Positions 7,606 through 16,405 are shown, counted from the first letter of the stretch. The stretch: DNA of 55,967 bases from Acidobacteriota bacterium (GCA_025463125.1 JAOAPX010000154.1:1-55967), one strand, 5' to 3'. Numbers and translations: made by a program. The notes: generated by a model from the letters alone, not told the origin.

Positions 7606-7717
7606 GAGATAGTTAAGCGCCATTAATGCCGCAATTTGACGGCATTTTTTTACATTGAACACGAGCCGATTCTGCAATCCGCCTGCTATCAAGGCAACAA
7701 TGTCACTTAACTATCTC
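7606..7717. repeat. 112-base element bounded by inverted repeats (possible ncRNA or MITE-like)
   Basis: GAGATAGTTAAG at 7606-7617 is exactly inverted as CTTAACTATCTC at 7706-7717, and the match extends inward for about 23 bases with four mismatches. Inside, ATGCCG and CGGCAT form a second small stem near 7627-7646. No target-site duplication is evident. The only ORF over it (7510-7692, TTG start, no ribosome-binding site) is unconvincing. Either a folded RNA or a small non-autonomous element would fit. Confidence 0.4.
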
Positions 7718-7806
7718 ACTTAGTCAAACACACATTTTTGGACATCAAAATGGAATGACATCTCAAATTAAAATAATTATGGCATAAAGAAAATGATGTA
7801 AACATT

Positions 7807-7842
7807 GGGAAATTCGGAAAAAAGATACAGGATTTTCCCTTA
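7807..7842. promoter_or_regulatory. Palindromic box 4 with upstream half-site
   Basis: AGGATTTTCCCTTA (7829-7842) is preceded by GGGAAA starting at 7807, about 22 bases between the GG steps. On the minus strand the next thing downstream is the inverted-repeat element at 7606-7717, not a clear protein gene. Confidence 0.4.
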
Positions 7843-7904
7843 GTGCTAGTAAGAAGAAAGGAAGATTTTTAGTTTGGGTCGTAAATCAAAAAAGATGAAA
7901 AGCT

Positions 7905-8561
7905 TTAATTGTCCTGCATCCAGCCCTGCAAAATGGCGTAGCGAACGATGTCTATGCGGCTGTGTATATCAAGTTTTTTAAGACAATTTGCTTTATGCGC
8001 TTCGACGGTTTTGACGCTGATGTCCAGGCGCGCGGCGATTTCCTTGTTGCTGTATCCGAGCGCGATATAACGCAAAACTTCCGCTTCGCGCTCGGTCAGT
8101 TTTGTGCCGGTTATATCTCCGCGCCGTTTATTGGCTTTGCCGACGTAACTGCCTAAAATTTTTCCGGTTATCGCCGGGTCTAGAAAATTGTCGCCCGTCG
8201 ATACCGAGCGAATACCTCGAAGCAGCTCCGAAGAAGCGCTTTGCTTTAAAACGTAACCGGAAACCCCTGCAAGCAGCAGTTCCTGTAAATATGCATCGTC
8301 AGTGTGACGCGTTAAAGTCAGTATTTTGATATCCGGCGCAATTCTTTTCAGTTTTGCAGCCGCTTTCAGCCCGTTTAATTCCGGCATTGAAATGTCCATT
8401 ATCAAAACGTCCGGTTTTAGCTCCTGAGCGAGGCGTATAGCTTCCCGACCGTCTCCGGCTTCGCCGATCACTTCCATATCATCCTGCGAGTTGATGAGAA
8501 GTTTTATGCCCTCGCGAACTGTTTCGTGATCTTCGGCTAGAAAAACGGTTATTTTACTCAT
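7905..8561 (-). CDS. NarL/FixJ-family response regulator with LuxR helix-turn-helix
   Basis: A 218-residue two-domain regulator. The receiver (about 1-120) has acidic Glu10/Asp11, phospho-acceptor Asp56 in VLIMDISMP, Thr84 and Lys106 in GYVLKQS, all intact. The LuxR-type DNA-binding domain (about 150-215) contains LTEREAEVLRYIALGYSNKE and the recognition helix ISVKTVEAHKANCLKKL. It should be a phosphorylation-dependent transcription factor. The matching histidine kinase is missing; a decayed PAS-domain gene lies directly upstream on the same strand (8711-8873). Confidence 0.93.
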   Translation of the reverse strand: MSKITVFLAEDHETVREGIKLLINSQDDMEVIGEAGDGREAIRLAQELKPDVLIMDISMPELNGLKAAAKLKRIAPDIKILTLTRHTDDAYLQELLLAGVSGYVLKQSASSELLRGIRSVSTGDNFLDPAITGKILGSYVGKANKRRGDITGTKLTEREAEVLRYIALGYSNKEIAARLDISVKTVEAHKANCLKKLDIHSRIDIVRYAILQGWMQDN

Positions 8562-8710
8562 AATCTGGAAATGCTTACAAAAAAAATAAGAGGTAAAAGG
8601 AAATTTGTTGAGGATTCGCCTTTACGGTTAAATAACTATTATAGATTCACTATATCAATCGTTCGCTTTTCTGGCTACAAAAGGAACGACGGCAAACACG
8701 GCTTGCTTCC

Positions 8711-8873
8711 TTAAATTCGGGCGGCGTCAGCGCTTCCCCGGCTGAATGTGCTCAGCAATTCTTCGCGCGTGCAGCCGGTCATTGCGTGCAAAAGCTTCGT
8801 TTGTATTAGTTATGCGCCCGTCCGGTCTGAAAAACGGAACACCGGCGGTTTCGCGTGGCGAATAATTTTCTTT
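8711..8873 (-). pseudogene. Frameshifted remnant of a PAS-domain sensor
   Basis: Read on the minus strand, one frame gives KENYSPRETAGVPFF, then RPDGRITNTNEAFAR. After one extra base the next frame continues MTGCTREELLSTFSRGSA to a stop at 8711. Together these match the PAS/PAC pattern DGRI-x-x-x-NEAFARMTGYTREEL. There is an in-frame stop just upstream of 8874 and no start codon. It lies immediately upstream of the orphan NarL-type regulator, where its histidine kinase would be expected, so it is probably the last trace of that sensor. Confidence 0.6.
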
Positions 8874-8899
8874 GGATCCTCTTTATTTATTTTCAACCT

Positions 8900-9187
8900 T
8901 TACTCCTGAGAGTTTCCGTTCTTTAAGTCCTGGAGCGTGTCTTTAAATTTGTTTCCATGTATTTCTGAATTGTCTTCAAGTGAAATCTGGTCCGGCAGCT
9001 CTCTGGCGGTTATTTCGGATAACGCATTGTCTACGGCTCTCTGCATATCTTCAGCGGTTCTTCGGGCTTCTTCTTTTGTATCGAAATCCTTTACTCCGAA
9101 ACGCTCTTTTGTTTCTGAATCTTCTTGTAAAACTCTGTATCTGCCATCACCGGTTACCACGTCATCTACAAAAAATCTTTTGCTCAT
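8900..9187 (-). CDS. Hypothetical small hydrophilic protein
   Basis: A 95-residue protein beginning MSKRFFVDDVVTGDGRYRV and continuing with FGVKDFDTKEEARRTAEDMQ. It looks like a small beta-hairpin followed by a helix; it is acidic and has no signal peptide. The ATG at 9187 is preferred over 9202 because GGAGG lies five bases upstream. It follows the 58-residue gene after 23 bases on the same strand, so the two form a unit. No family is recognised. Confidence 0.7.
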   Translation of the reverse strand: MSKRFFVDDVVTGDGRYRVLQEDSETKERFGVKDFDTKEEARRTAEDMQRAVDNALSEITARELPDQISLEDNSEIHGNKFKDTLQDLKNGNSQE

Positions 9188-9210
9188 AATTCCTCCATTC
9201 ACAATAATTA

Positions 9211-9387
9211 CTATATTGGAGTCGTGCTTTTTTGGTCTGAAAGCGCGTCCTCGGTTTTTTCATTATCTCTTTCTTTTCGGTTCTGCCCGGCAATCCTTTC
9301 CGGCGCGTCAATTTTATAAATCGGATCGCCGTTTTTATCAACGTCCGGAATTTTTTCAAGTTTTTTCTTTACTTTTTCGTCTTCCAT
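9211..9387 (-). CDS. Hypothetical 58-residue charged protein
   Basis: A short gene read from ATG 9387 with CAGGAG seven bases upstream. It starts MEDEKVKKKLEKIPDVDKNG, continues with DPIYKIDAPERIAGQNRK and ends STTPI. Nearly half of the residues are charged and no hydrophobic segment is present, so it is probably cytoplasmic and partly disordered. It is the first gene of a two-gene minus-strand unit with 8900-9187. Function unknown. Confidence 0.6.
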   Translation of the reverse strand: MEDEKVKKKLEKIPDVDKNGDPIYKIDAPERIAGQNRKERDNEKTEDALSDQKSTTPI

Positions 9388-9793
9388 AATTTCTCCTGTT
9401 TAGACTTTCAAACTTTGTAAATTTTGCCGTTTCATTTTAAATCCAAGCCTTTTTTACATAATGATTCAAAATCCCGCTGCTTCATTTTGATAATAAAATT
9501 TGAAAATAAAATCGTGAGTAAGCTTCTTTTTAGTTTAATCTAAACTGTTGTATTCTTCCGAGACAATTCTATTACGGATTTATCGCGGCTGATTTTTTTA
9601 ACGTGATTCTCCCGCGTACAGCTCAAATTTTATACGCCAAAGCCTTTGTAAATTAATATGCCTGCCGCTGACACCGGCGTTGATCTTTACCCGAAATAAA
9701 GCTCGCGCCGGACCGAAATCAGGATATAAAGCGTTTAAGTCCGGTGCGGGAGTCAGAAGTTTTATCGCTCAAATATATTTCAAACAAAATAAA
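9388..9793. other. Spacer without recognised gene
   Basis: About 400 bases between the small-protein unit and mglA, AT-rich in the left half. Both strands were read: no ORF with a ribosome-binding site and no clear RNA structure apart from the mglA terminator at its right end. Confidence 0.5.
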
Positions 9794-9822
9794 AAAGGAT
9801 TAGATACAAAATCTAATCCTTT
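9794..9822 (-). terminator. Terminator of the mglB-mglA unit
   Basis: AAAGGATTAGAT (9794-9805) pairs with ATCTAATCCTTT (9811-9822) around a 5-base loop. Read on the minus strand the stem is followed by TTT and further T residues. It lies 26 bases beyond the mglA stop codon. Confidence 0.8.
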
Positions 9823-9847
9823 CTACGTTTCAGCCTGTTTATAATTG

Positions 9848-10432
9848 CTAGGTTTTTCTTAATTCGGTCAGCACTTGCTTGGCTACTGCCTTAAGCGTGT
9901 CAAAAACGCCGGTTCCGTCTGTGGCGACGGCTTCAAAAACGGGTTCGTTCTTTCGCTGAAGCTCGCTGACAAGCTCCTCGGCAGGCATAACGCCCGGCAG
10001 ATCGCGCTTGTTCAGCTGGAGAACATAGGGCAAATCCAACAGGTTGTAGCCCTGCGTCTGCAAATTTTCTTCGAGGTTATAAAGCGATTCGAGGTTGGCG
10101 TCCATTCTTTCTTCCTGGCTGTCGGCGACGAAAACTATTCCGTCAACGCCTTTGAGAATCAATTTGCGCGAAGCGTCGTAATAAACCTGTCCGGGAACTG
10201 TATAAAGATGAAAACGCGTTTTGAATCCGCGCACCGTGCCGAGCTCGAGCGGCATAAAATCGAAAAAAAGCGTGCGGTCGGTTTCCGTTGCCAGAGAAAT
10301 CAGTTTTCCTTTCGCTGCGGGCGCTGTCGAATCGTAAATATACTGCAGATTCGTGGTTTTTCCGCACAATCCGGGTCCGTAATATACAATTTTACAATTA
10401 ATTTCGCGTGATGCGTAATTGATAAAAGTCAT
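9848..10432 (-). CDS. mglA: MglA-like Ras-family small GTPase
   Basis: A 194-residue GTPase of the prokaryotic MglA group. It has P-loop GPGLCGKTT (19-27), the MglA-type switch II TVPGQ (78-82) where Ras has DxxGQ, and the base-specificity motif NKRD (141-144). In Myxococcus, MglA-GTP marks the leading pole and controls gliding and type IV pili; in other bacteria its role is less clear. A Roadblock protein of the kind that acts as GAP partner is encoded just upstream (10520-11002, 87 bases away). The ATG at 10432 has no obvious Shine-Dalgarno sequence. Confidence 0.93.
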   Translation of the reverse strand: MTFINYASREINCKIVYYGPGLCGKTTNLQYIYDSTAPAAKGKLISLATETDRTLFFDFMPLELGTVRGFKTRFHLYTVPGQVYYDASRKLILKGVDGIVFVADSQEERMDANLESLYNLEENLQTQGYNLLDLPYVLQLNKRDLPGVMPAEELVSELQRKNEPVFEAVATDGTGVFDTLKAVAKQVLTELRKT

Positions 10433-10519
10433 AATTTATAGTGTTGAATGATGAACGTTTAACGGTAAATTGAAAAACAAAATTTCTTTCGTTAATCAAT
10501 CACCGTTTGCTATTCACCG

Positions 10520-11002
10520 TTAACTAAAAAGGCTGTCTATGTCTTCGTCGGTAATATCGGCAAAAAATGAATTTTGATTCAGTTGATGATTTATCGAATC
10601 GCGGGCGATGTCTTCGAGTATTTTGGCGACTTCGTGGCTCGCTCGCTTGGTTCGAAGCTTGACGAGCCCGAGCGTCGAGCGTTCATCGAAAACCACGACC
10701 AAAAGGCTTCTGCCGATCACGCTGATATAAATGCTTTCGCGTTCGCCTTCGTGGACGACCGCCGGGAAGACGTCTTCGCCGATCAGGCGCGCCATACTCG
10801 TCGTGGCTGCGACATTGCCGGCGGCAAGCGAAGAAAAACTTGTCGTGTCCATGTCGCCGATATTGCCGTGGAATGCGATCGGCTGACCGTCGCGGTCAAC
10901 TAAAAACACGGCGCGGGCTGCACATTCGACGCACAAACGCGCCAGGACGCTTTTAATCCTATGAAACTGTTGTTCTTGTATGATAAAGGGCGTTTCTGCC
11001 AT
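10520..11002 (-). CDS. Roadblock/LC7-domain protein, MglB-like
   Basis: A 160-residue protein whose core (about 15-125) is a Roadblock/LC7 fold: VLARLCVECAARAVFLVDRD, then GQPIAFHG, then FSSLAAGNVAATTSMARLIG and the strand SLLVVVFDERSTLG. This matches MglB, the GTPase-activating partner of MglA. The acidic C-terminus ITDEDIDSLFS is an extension seen in this group. The ATG at 11002, giving MAETPFIIQE, is chosen; the longer frame uses a TTG at 11065. The pairing with mglA on the same strand supports an MglA/MglB polarity module. Confidence 0.88.
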   Translation of the reverse strand: MAETPFIIQEQQFHRIKSVLARLCVECAARAVFLVDRDGQPIAFHGNIGDMDTTSFSSLAAGNVAATTSMARLIGEDVFPAVVHEGERESIYISVIGRSLLVVVFDERSTLGLVKLRTKRASHEVAKILEDIARDSINHQLNQNSFFADITDEDIDSLFS

Positions 11003-11364
11003 TGAATTTGTACTCTTTCGGTTAAAAACTGCGGTAAGTTTATCGTTTGTGAATTGCTTTGACAATTTGTCCGGCGGGTTTTAGGCGACAAACCGCACCT
11101 TGTAATCTAGCACATTGAAGCCGGCGGCTCAAGTGTTTTTATAAGTTATCTAAAAGCTTAGCATAAATGAGATTCTTTATATAAGCCATAAATTATTTTG
11201 TTGCCGTGCAAATTTTCAGGTGGTAAACTTTAATCGAAAAAGGCTTTAATTAAATTAATCAAAAGCATCAGCGTATTTCAAAATATTTTCAAAAAACCAC
11301 GAATTACCGTTAAACACCGGCTTTGCAGAAATACCGGGCGTCAGTATAAAAAATCCGCACAAAA
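11003..11364. other. Divergent spacer between mglB and yvcK
   Basis: About 360 AT-rich bases between divergent genes, where both promoters should lie. No gene, strong hairpin or sigma-54 element was seen. Confidence 0.5.
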
Positions 11365-12396
11365 ATGAAAAACCACCTGTTTTCATCAAAACCTCAAGGA
11401 ATAAATTTCGTCGCGATCGGAGGCGGAAACGGGCTTTCGACGCTTCTTTCCGGTTTGAAAAGATTTGTCAAAGCTTTTGAATCCGAGCCCGTCTGGATTG
11501 AAAAACTTTCAGCGATAGTCGCCGTTTCCGATGACGGCGGCAGCTCGGGTCGGCTGCGCGAAGAACTGCAGATGCTTCCGCCGGGCGACGTGCGCAACTG
11601 CATGGTCGCGCTTTCGGAAGATTCGCTGCTGCTTTCGAAGCTTTTTCGCCATCGTTTTCGCGGCGACGGGGAACTCGGCGGGCACAGCTTCGGCAATCTT
11701 TTTCTCGCAGCGCTTTCGGAAATCACCGGCGATTTTGCCGAGGCGATCAAGCTTTCTTCCGAGATTCTGGCGAGCAAAGGGCATATCTACCCGGCAACTA
11801 TGACGGACGTGAGGCTTGCCGCCGAACTAGTAGACGGAAGCGTCGTGCGCGGCGAAACGAACGTTTCAAAAGTCGGAAGCTCGATAAAGCGCCTGTACCT
11901 CGAACCGGAAAATTGCCAGCCTCTGCCCGAGACTCTGGCGGCGATTTACGAAGCCGACATTGTCACGATCGGTCCCGGCTCGCTTTTTACGAGCCTGCTG
12001 CCGCCGATCCTTGTCGAAGGCGTCGCGCAGGCGATTGCCGAATCCGACGCGGTAAAGATTTTTATCTGCAATTTGATGACGCAGCCCGGCGAAACCGACG
12101 GCTACACGGCGCACAAACATCTAAAGATCGTCCGGGAATACGCGCCCGGGATCAATTTCGATTACGTGCTGGTCAATAATCGACCGATTTCTAAAGTCCA
12201 AGCCGAGCGTTACGCGCTTGAAGGCGCCGAACAAATCGGCGTTCACGGCTCGGTTTCACCGGAAAGCGTTGAAGGAGCAAAGATTATTTATGATAATCTG
12301 TTGGATGACGGAGAAAAAGTAAGGCATCACTCTGAAAAACTTGCGCAAGTCGCATTGCTTTGCTTTTTGCAGGCAGAAAAAAAAGTTTTAGTTTAA
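11365..12396 (+). CDS. yvcK: YvcK/CofD-like gluconeogenesis factor
   Basis: A 343-residue protein of the CofD/YvcK family. The N-terminus has a nucleotide-binding signature (VAIGGGNGLSTLLSGLK) followed by VSDDGGSSGRLREE and GDVRNCMVAL; later motifs are GHSFGNLFLAAL, TIGPGSLFTSLLP and NLMTQPGETDGY. YvcK is a cytoplasmic UDP-sugar-binding protein needed for normal cell shape on gluconeogenic carbon sources in Bacillus. That fits its place immediately ahead of glmU and glmS, which make UDP-GlcNAc. It is complete and of normal length. No strong Shine-Dalgarno sequence is visible before the ATG. Confidence 0.93.
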   Translation: MKNHLFSSKPQGINFVAIGGGNGLSTLLSGLKRFVKAFESEPVWIEKLSAIVAVSDDGGSSGRLREELQMLPPGDVRNCMVALSEDSLLLSKLFRHRFRGDGELGGHSFGNLFLAALSEITGDFAEAIKLSSEILASKGHIYPATMTDVRLAAELVDGSVVRGETNVSKVGSSIKRLYLEPENCQPLPETLAAIYEADIVTIGPGSLFTSLLPPILVEGVAQAIAESDAVKIFICNLMTQPGETDGYTAHKHLKIVREYAPGINFDYVLVNNRPISKVQAERYALEGAEQIGVHGSVSPESVEGAKIIYDNLLDDGEKVRHHSEKLAQVALLCFLQAEKKVLV

Positions 12397-12536
12397 TGTT
12401 TAAAGAAAAGAAATAGAACACTGAAACGCCTTGAATTCCGGCAAATTTTTGCAGGCTTTTACAACTTTTTTAATTTGTTTTAATTAAGGTTCGCCGTTTG
12501 TTTTATTTCTTTTATAAAGTAAGAATTTTCTGATTT

Positions 12537-14000
12537 ATGGATAACCCTTCCAACGAACAACCTAAACTCGATGTATTGATTTTAGCGGCAGGTTTGGGAA
12601 CGCGGATGCGTTCGAATTTAGCAAAAGTTCTGCACCGGCTCGACGGTCGCCCGCTGATTAATCACGTTTGCCGGACGGCGCAGGCGCTTGCTCCGGGCAA
12701 AATCTATATCGTCATCGGGCATCAGGGCGAAGACGTGAAAGCGGCGGTTTTAGAAGAATTGGACGAGCGGCAATCGGAATTCGTCTGGCAGAAAGAACAG
12801 CTCGGAACCGGACACGCCGTTAACGCCGCGAGCCATTTTCTTGAAAACGAAGATTCTACTTTGCTTGTTTTATCGGGCGACGTACCGATGATTCGCGCCG
12901 AAACTCTCGCCGCGCTCGTGCAGCAGCATCGAACGCATCGCGGAAAGGGCGCAGCCTGTACGATTTTAAGCGTAAAACTCGAGGATCCGACCGGTTACGG
13001 GCGAATAATCCGCGACGAAGCAGGTTTATTCGATCGCATCGTCGAACAAAAAGACGCGTCCGATGAAGAGAAATTAACAAAGGAAATAAATTCCGGCATT
13101 TATTGTTTCGATACGCGCAAGCTTTTTTCCGCGCTTTCGCGCGTAAAAAACAACAACGCGCAGAATGAATATTATTTAACCGACGTTCCGTCGCTTCTGC
13201 GTCACGAGGGCGAAACCATCGCCATTTATCATCACAACGATTCGCACGAAATCGAAGGAATCAACAACCGCGTTCAGCTCGCCGAAATGGAAAGAACGAT
13301 GCGCTACCGGGTGATAAAGAAAATGATGGTCGATTACGGCGTCACGTTTATCGACCCGAAAAACACGTACATCAGCGAGCAGGCTTCGATCGGGCGCGAT
13401 ACGGTTATTTACCCGAACGTCTCAATTGAAGGCGAAAGCGAAATCGGCGACGGCTGCACGATTCGCGCCGGAACGCGCATTACAAATTCCAAGATCGGTC
13501 ACAGCGTCGAAATTCTCGACAATTGCGTGATTACGGATTCCGAAGTTTCCAATCAATGCACAATCGGACCTTTCGCGCATCTTCGCGGCAAAGCGAAAAT
13601 GGAAGAAAAATCAAAGGTCGGAAACTTCGTCGAGCTTAAAAAAACGATCTTGGGTCGCGGTTCGAAAGCGAATCACCTGGCGTATCTCGGCGACGCGACA
13701 ATCGGCGAAAAAACCAATATCGGCGCCGGCACGATCACGTGTAATTACGACGGCGTCAATAAAAATCCGACGATTATCGGCAACAACGTGAAAATCAGCT
13801 CGAACACGATGCTCGTCGCTCCCATCAAAATAGGTGACGGCGCGGTGACGGGCGCGGGCGCGGTCGTCATTAACGATGTTCCGCCCGACACGCTCGTCGT
13901 CGGCGTTCCGGCGAAAATCAAGAAAAATCTAAACGCTGCCGACGCAGAAAAAACCGAAAGCGAAAAACCGGAAATTCAAACAAACGGTCGGCTTTCCTGA
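12537..14000 (+). CDS. glmU: Bifunctional GlcN-1-P acetyltransferase / GlcNAc-1-P uridylyltransferase
   Basis: A 487-residue cytoplasmic enzyme that makes UDP-GlcNAc for peptidoglycan and lipopolysaccharide. The N-terminal nucleotidyltransferase (about 10-240) has LILAAGLGTRMRSNLAKVLH and QLGTGHAV. The C-terminal left-handed beta-helix (about 260-460) has many hexapeptide turns and the acetyltransferase motifs KVGNFVELKK, HLAYLGDATIG and the conserved NIGAGTITCNYDGVNK. The last 30 residues are a charged, probably disordered tail. It follows yvcK after 140 bases and precedes glmS on the same strand. Confidence 0.96.
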   Translation: MDNPSNEQPKLDVLILAAGLGTRMRSNLAKVLHRLDGRPLINHVCRTAQALAPGKIYIVIGHQGEDVKAAVLEELDERQSEFVWQKEQLGTGHAVNAASHFLENEDSTLLVLSGDVPMIRAETLAALVQQHRTHRGKGAACTILSVKLEDPTGYGRIIRDEAGLFDRIVEQKDASDEEKLTKEINSGIYCFDTRKLFSALSRVKNNNAQNEYYLTDVPSLLRHEGETIAIYHHNDSHEIEGINNRVQLAEMERTMRYRVIKKMMVDYGVTFIDPKNTYISEQASIGRDTVIYPNVSIEGESEIGDGCTIRAGTRITNSKIGHSVEILDNCVITDSEVSNQCTIGPFAHLRGKAKMEEKSKVGNFVELKKTILGRGSKANHLAYLGDATIGEKTNIGAGTITCNYDGVNKNPTIIGNNVKISSNTMLVAPIKIGDGAVTGAGAVVINDVPPDTLVVGVPAKIKKNLNAADAEKTESEKPEIQTNGRLS

Positions 14001-14007
14001 AAACGTT

Positions 14008-14148
14008 ATGAAACGTACGAAAAGAAAAAACGAAAACGATTCGGCGGAAACCGGAACAATTACCGCCGCCGAATCGCTTGAGAAAATGAAAAATTTCGCC
14101 GAAAGAAAGGAGAAAATAATTGCCTCTATCAGCAAAAGCAAGAATTGA
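14008..14148 (+). CDS. Possible 46-residue peptide overlapping the next gene
   Basis: An ORF from the ATG at 14008, 8 bases after glmU, reading MKRTKRKNENDSAETGT, then [20 protein letters not shown] and a stop at 14148. It has a coiled-coil-like charged pattern but no Shine-Dalgarno sequence, and it overlaps the start of the 14120-14452 gene, whose own ribosome-binding site lies inside it. It may be translated as a leader or may be chance. Confidence 0.25.
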   Translation: MKRTKRKNENDSAETGTITAAESLEKMKNFAERKEKIIASISKSKN

Positions 14149-14452
14149 AATTTACCTGCCCGATAAACAGGAGCGAATTTTTGTAAAACTTCGCGAAGCT
14201 TTTGAAAAGGAATTTCTCGAAACGTTCGGCGGCTGCACCGTGATCAAAGATATAAAAGGGCTTTATCTGTCCGACGAAGGAAAGACGGACATTGATAAAA
14301 TTCTTTTGCTTTACGCCGACACGCCGTTTTCTTTTCGCCGGAATCGCGCAGCGCTCGGAAAATACACAGACGAATTAAAAGACGTCGCATACAAAGTGAC
14401 GAACGAAGAATCAATTTTGATCGTCGTTCACGAAATTTATCATTCAGTTTAA
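14120..14452 (+). CDS. Conserved-looking hypothetical protein between glmU and glmS
   Basis: A 110-residue protein starting at TTG 14120 with a strong AAAGGAG eight bases upstream. It opens [15 protein letters not shown], continues [19 protein letters not shown] and ends [13 protein letters not shown]. The alternating strands and helices suggest a small ferredoxin-like alpha/beta fold, similar in layout to DUF3574-type proteins, but this is not certain. No catalytic motif is visible. It ends 10 bases before glmS, so it is co-transcribed with amino-sugar genes. Confidence 0.65.
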   Translation: MPLSAKARIEIYLPDKQERIFVKLREAFEKEFLETFGGCTVIKDIKGLYLSDEGKTDIDKILLLYADTPFSFRRNRAALGKYTDELKDVAYKVTNEESILIVVHEIYHSV

Positions 14453-14462
14453 GACTAAAAAT

Positions 14463-16322
14463 ATGTGTGGAATAGTCGGATATGTTGGAAATAAGCAGGT
14501 TGTGCCGCTCATTATTGACGGTTTACGTAAACTCGAATATCGCGGTTACGATTCGGCGGGAATCGCCGTCGTTGATGAAAATCACCAGATGTCGATGCGC
14601 CGCGCCGAAGGCAAACTTCGCAATCTGGAAGAGTGCATTCGGCTGAATCCTCTTGACGGGAATTACGGAATCGGACATACGCGCTGGGCGACGCACGGGC
14701 GCCCCACGGAAGAAAACGCGCATCCGCACCGCGATTGCACGGGCAGGATCGTCGTCGTGCATAACGGCATTATCGAAAATTATTTGAAGCTCAAAGAAGA
14801 TCTGCGCGCGAAAGGTCACGAGTTTAAAACGGAAACCGACACGGAAATCGTCGCGCATTTAGTCGAAGAAAACCTAAAGAACGGTTTTTCGTTTGAAGAA
14901 GCCGTACGCGAAACGGTGAAAAAACTGCACGGGATTTTCGCGCTTTCGATTATTTCGGCAGACGAACCGGACACGATTATCGCAGTTCGCGAAGGCGCGC
15001 CCGTCGTTATCGGTTTAGGCGACGGCGAGTTTTTTGTCGCGTCCGACATCCCGCCGATTTTGCAGCACACGCGCGACGTTTTTTATCTCGGCGAAAAGGA
15101 AATCGCCGTTTTAACGAAAGATTCCGTGCGCGTTACGGATTTTGACGGAAATGTGGTCGAGCCGAAACAGCAGCGCATCACATGGGATCCGATTATGGCG
15201 GAGAAAGGCGGTTTCAAGCATTTTATGCTGAAGGAAATTTACGAGCAGCCGCGCGCGGTTCGCGATACTGTTCGCGGGCGGATTTCGCTCGATACGGGCA
15301 AAGTTTATCTCGAACAGATGAACATTTCCGAAGACGAATTCAAGCAGATAAAATCCGTGACGGTCGTCGCCTGCGGAACGAGCTGGCACGCCGGAATCGC
15401 CGGAAAATATATGATCGAGCAATTAGCCCGCGTTCCGGTCGATGTCGATTACGCTTCGGAATTTCGTTACCGCAACCCGGTTTTAGACGAAAACACGCTT
15501 CTCATAGTCATTTCGCAGTCGGGCGAAACCGCCGACACGATTGCCGCGATGCGCGAAGCGAAAAAATACGGCTGCAAAACGCTCGCCGTCTGCAATGTTC
15601 AGGGCTCTATGATTCACCGCGAAGCCGACGGCACGATCTTAACGCACGCCGGACCGGAAATCGGCGTCGCTTCGACCAAGGCTTTTACTTCGCAGATGAT
15701 CGCGCTTTATCTTTTCGCGTTGTATTTAGGGCAATTGCGCGGAAAACTAGACGAAACGCAAGCCCGGCAGCACGCGCAGCAGTTAGCCGAGCTGCCTTTG
15801 AAAATCGAGCATCTTTTGGGCGACGCCGATTCGATCGAAGAACTTTCGAGAGAATTTTTCCGCTCGCAGGATTTTCTGTATCTCGGTCGCGGGATAAATT
15901 TTCCGGTCGCGCTCGAAGGCGCTTTGAAGCTCAAAGAGATTTCCTATATTCACGCCGAAGGTTACCCGGCGGGCGAGATGAAACACGGACCGAACGCTTT
16001 GATCGACGAAAAACTGCCCGTTGTGGTTGTCAACACGCGCGAGGAAGGAAACGCGTCGTCGGAATTGCGGTATGAAAAAACGCATTCGAATATCGTCGAA
16101 GTAAAGGCGCGCGACGGAATCGTCGTTTCGGTTTTGACCGAAGGCGACGAAATGAGCTCGCGCGTTTCCGATCACGTGATCGAAATTCCCGAAAGCTCCG
16201 ATCTGCTCGCGCCGATCCTTTCGGTCGTGCCTTTGCAGCTTCTCGCGTATCACATCGCCGTTCGCCGCGGCTGCGACGTCGATCAGCCGAGAAACCTTGC
16301 AAAATCGGTCACGGTTGAATAA
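14463..16322 (+). CDS. glmS: Glutamine--fructose-6-phosphate aminotransferase (isomerizing)
   Basis: A 619-residue enzyme making glucosamine-6-phosphate from fructose-6-phosphate and glutamine, the first step towards UDP-GlcNAc. The glutaminase half starts with the N-terminal nucleophile Cys2 (MCGIVGYVG) and has RWATHGRPT and HNGIIENY. Two SIS domains follow, with [20 protein letters not shown] and STKAFTSQ, and the C-terminus [13 protein letters not shown] is the usual active-site tail. It is complete. No glmS ribozyme is present: the gene follows the preceding stop by only 10 bases. A 297-codon ORF in another frame (15182-16075) is a shadow. Confidence 0.97.
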   Translation: MCGIVGYVGNKQVVPLIIDGLRKLEYRGYDSAGIAVVDENHQMSMRRAEGKLRNLEECIRLNPLDGNYGIGHTRWATHGRPTEENAHPHRDCTGRIVVVHNGIIENYLKLKEDLRAKGHEFKTETDTEIVAHLVEENLKNGFSFEEAVRETVKKLHGIFALSIISADEPDTIIAVREGAPVVIGLGDGEFFVASDIPPILQHTRDVFYLGEKEIAVLTKDSVRVTDFDGNVVEPKQQRITWDPIMAEKGGFKHFMLKEIYEQPRAVRDTVRGRISLDTGKVYLEQMNISEDEFKQIKSVTVVACGTSWHAGIAGKYMIEQLARVPVDVDYASEFRYRNPVLDENTLLIVISQSGETADTIAAMREAKKYGCKTLAVCNVQGSMIHREADGTILTHAGPEIGVASTKAFTSQMIALYLFALYLGQLRGKLDETQARQHAQQLAELPLKIEHLLGDADSIEELSREFFRSQDFLYLGRGINFPVALEGALKLKEISYIHAEGYPAGEMKHGPNALIDEKLPVVVVNTREEGNASSELRYEKTHSNIVEVKARDGIVVSVLTEGDEMSSRVSDHVIEIPESSDLLAPILSVVPLQLLAYHIAVRRGCDVDQPRNLAKSVTVE

Positions 16323-16338
16323 TAAAATAGTTAAAAAC

Positions 16339-16405
16339 AAAAAGTCCGGTTAAAGATATTAGTTCGATTTTGAGATTGACAACAATATTTCGAGCCGGAT
16401 TTTTT
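16339..16405 (+). terminator. Probable terminator of the yvcK-glmU-glmS unit
   Basis: AAAAAGTCCGG (16339-16349) can pair, with one G-U, with CCGGATTTTTT (16395-16405), ending in a T-run. The loop is long (45 bases), which lowers confidence. Confidence 0.45.

Noticed and set aside
7510..7692. A 60-codon ORF in the long receiver-LuxR spacer
   Set aside because: TTG start without ribosome-binding site, AT-rich random-looking sequence, and it runs through the inverted-repeat element.
14340..14463. A glmS ribozyme or amino-sugar riboswitch before glmS
   Set aside because: The upstream gene ends 10 bases before glmS, leaving no room, and no ribozyme core was seen.
15182..16075. A 297-codon plus-strand ORF in another frame inside glmS
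   Set aside because: It overlaps the well-supported glmS frame completely; its composition (Arg/Phe-rich) is that of a shifted frame of a GC-rich third-position gene.
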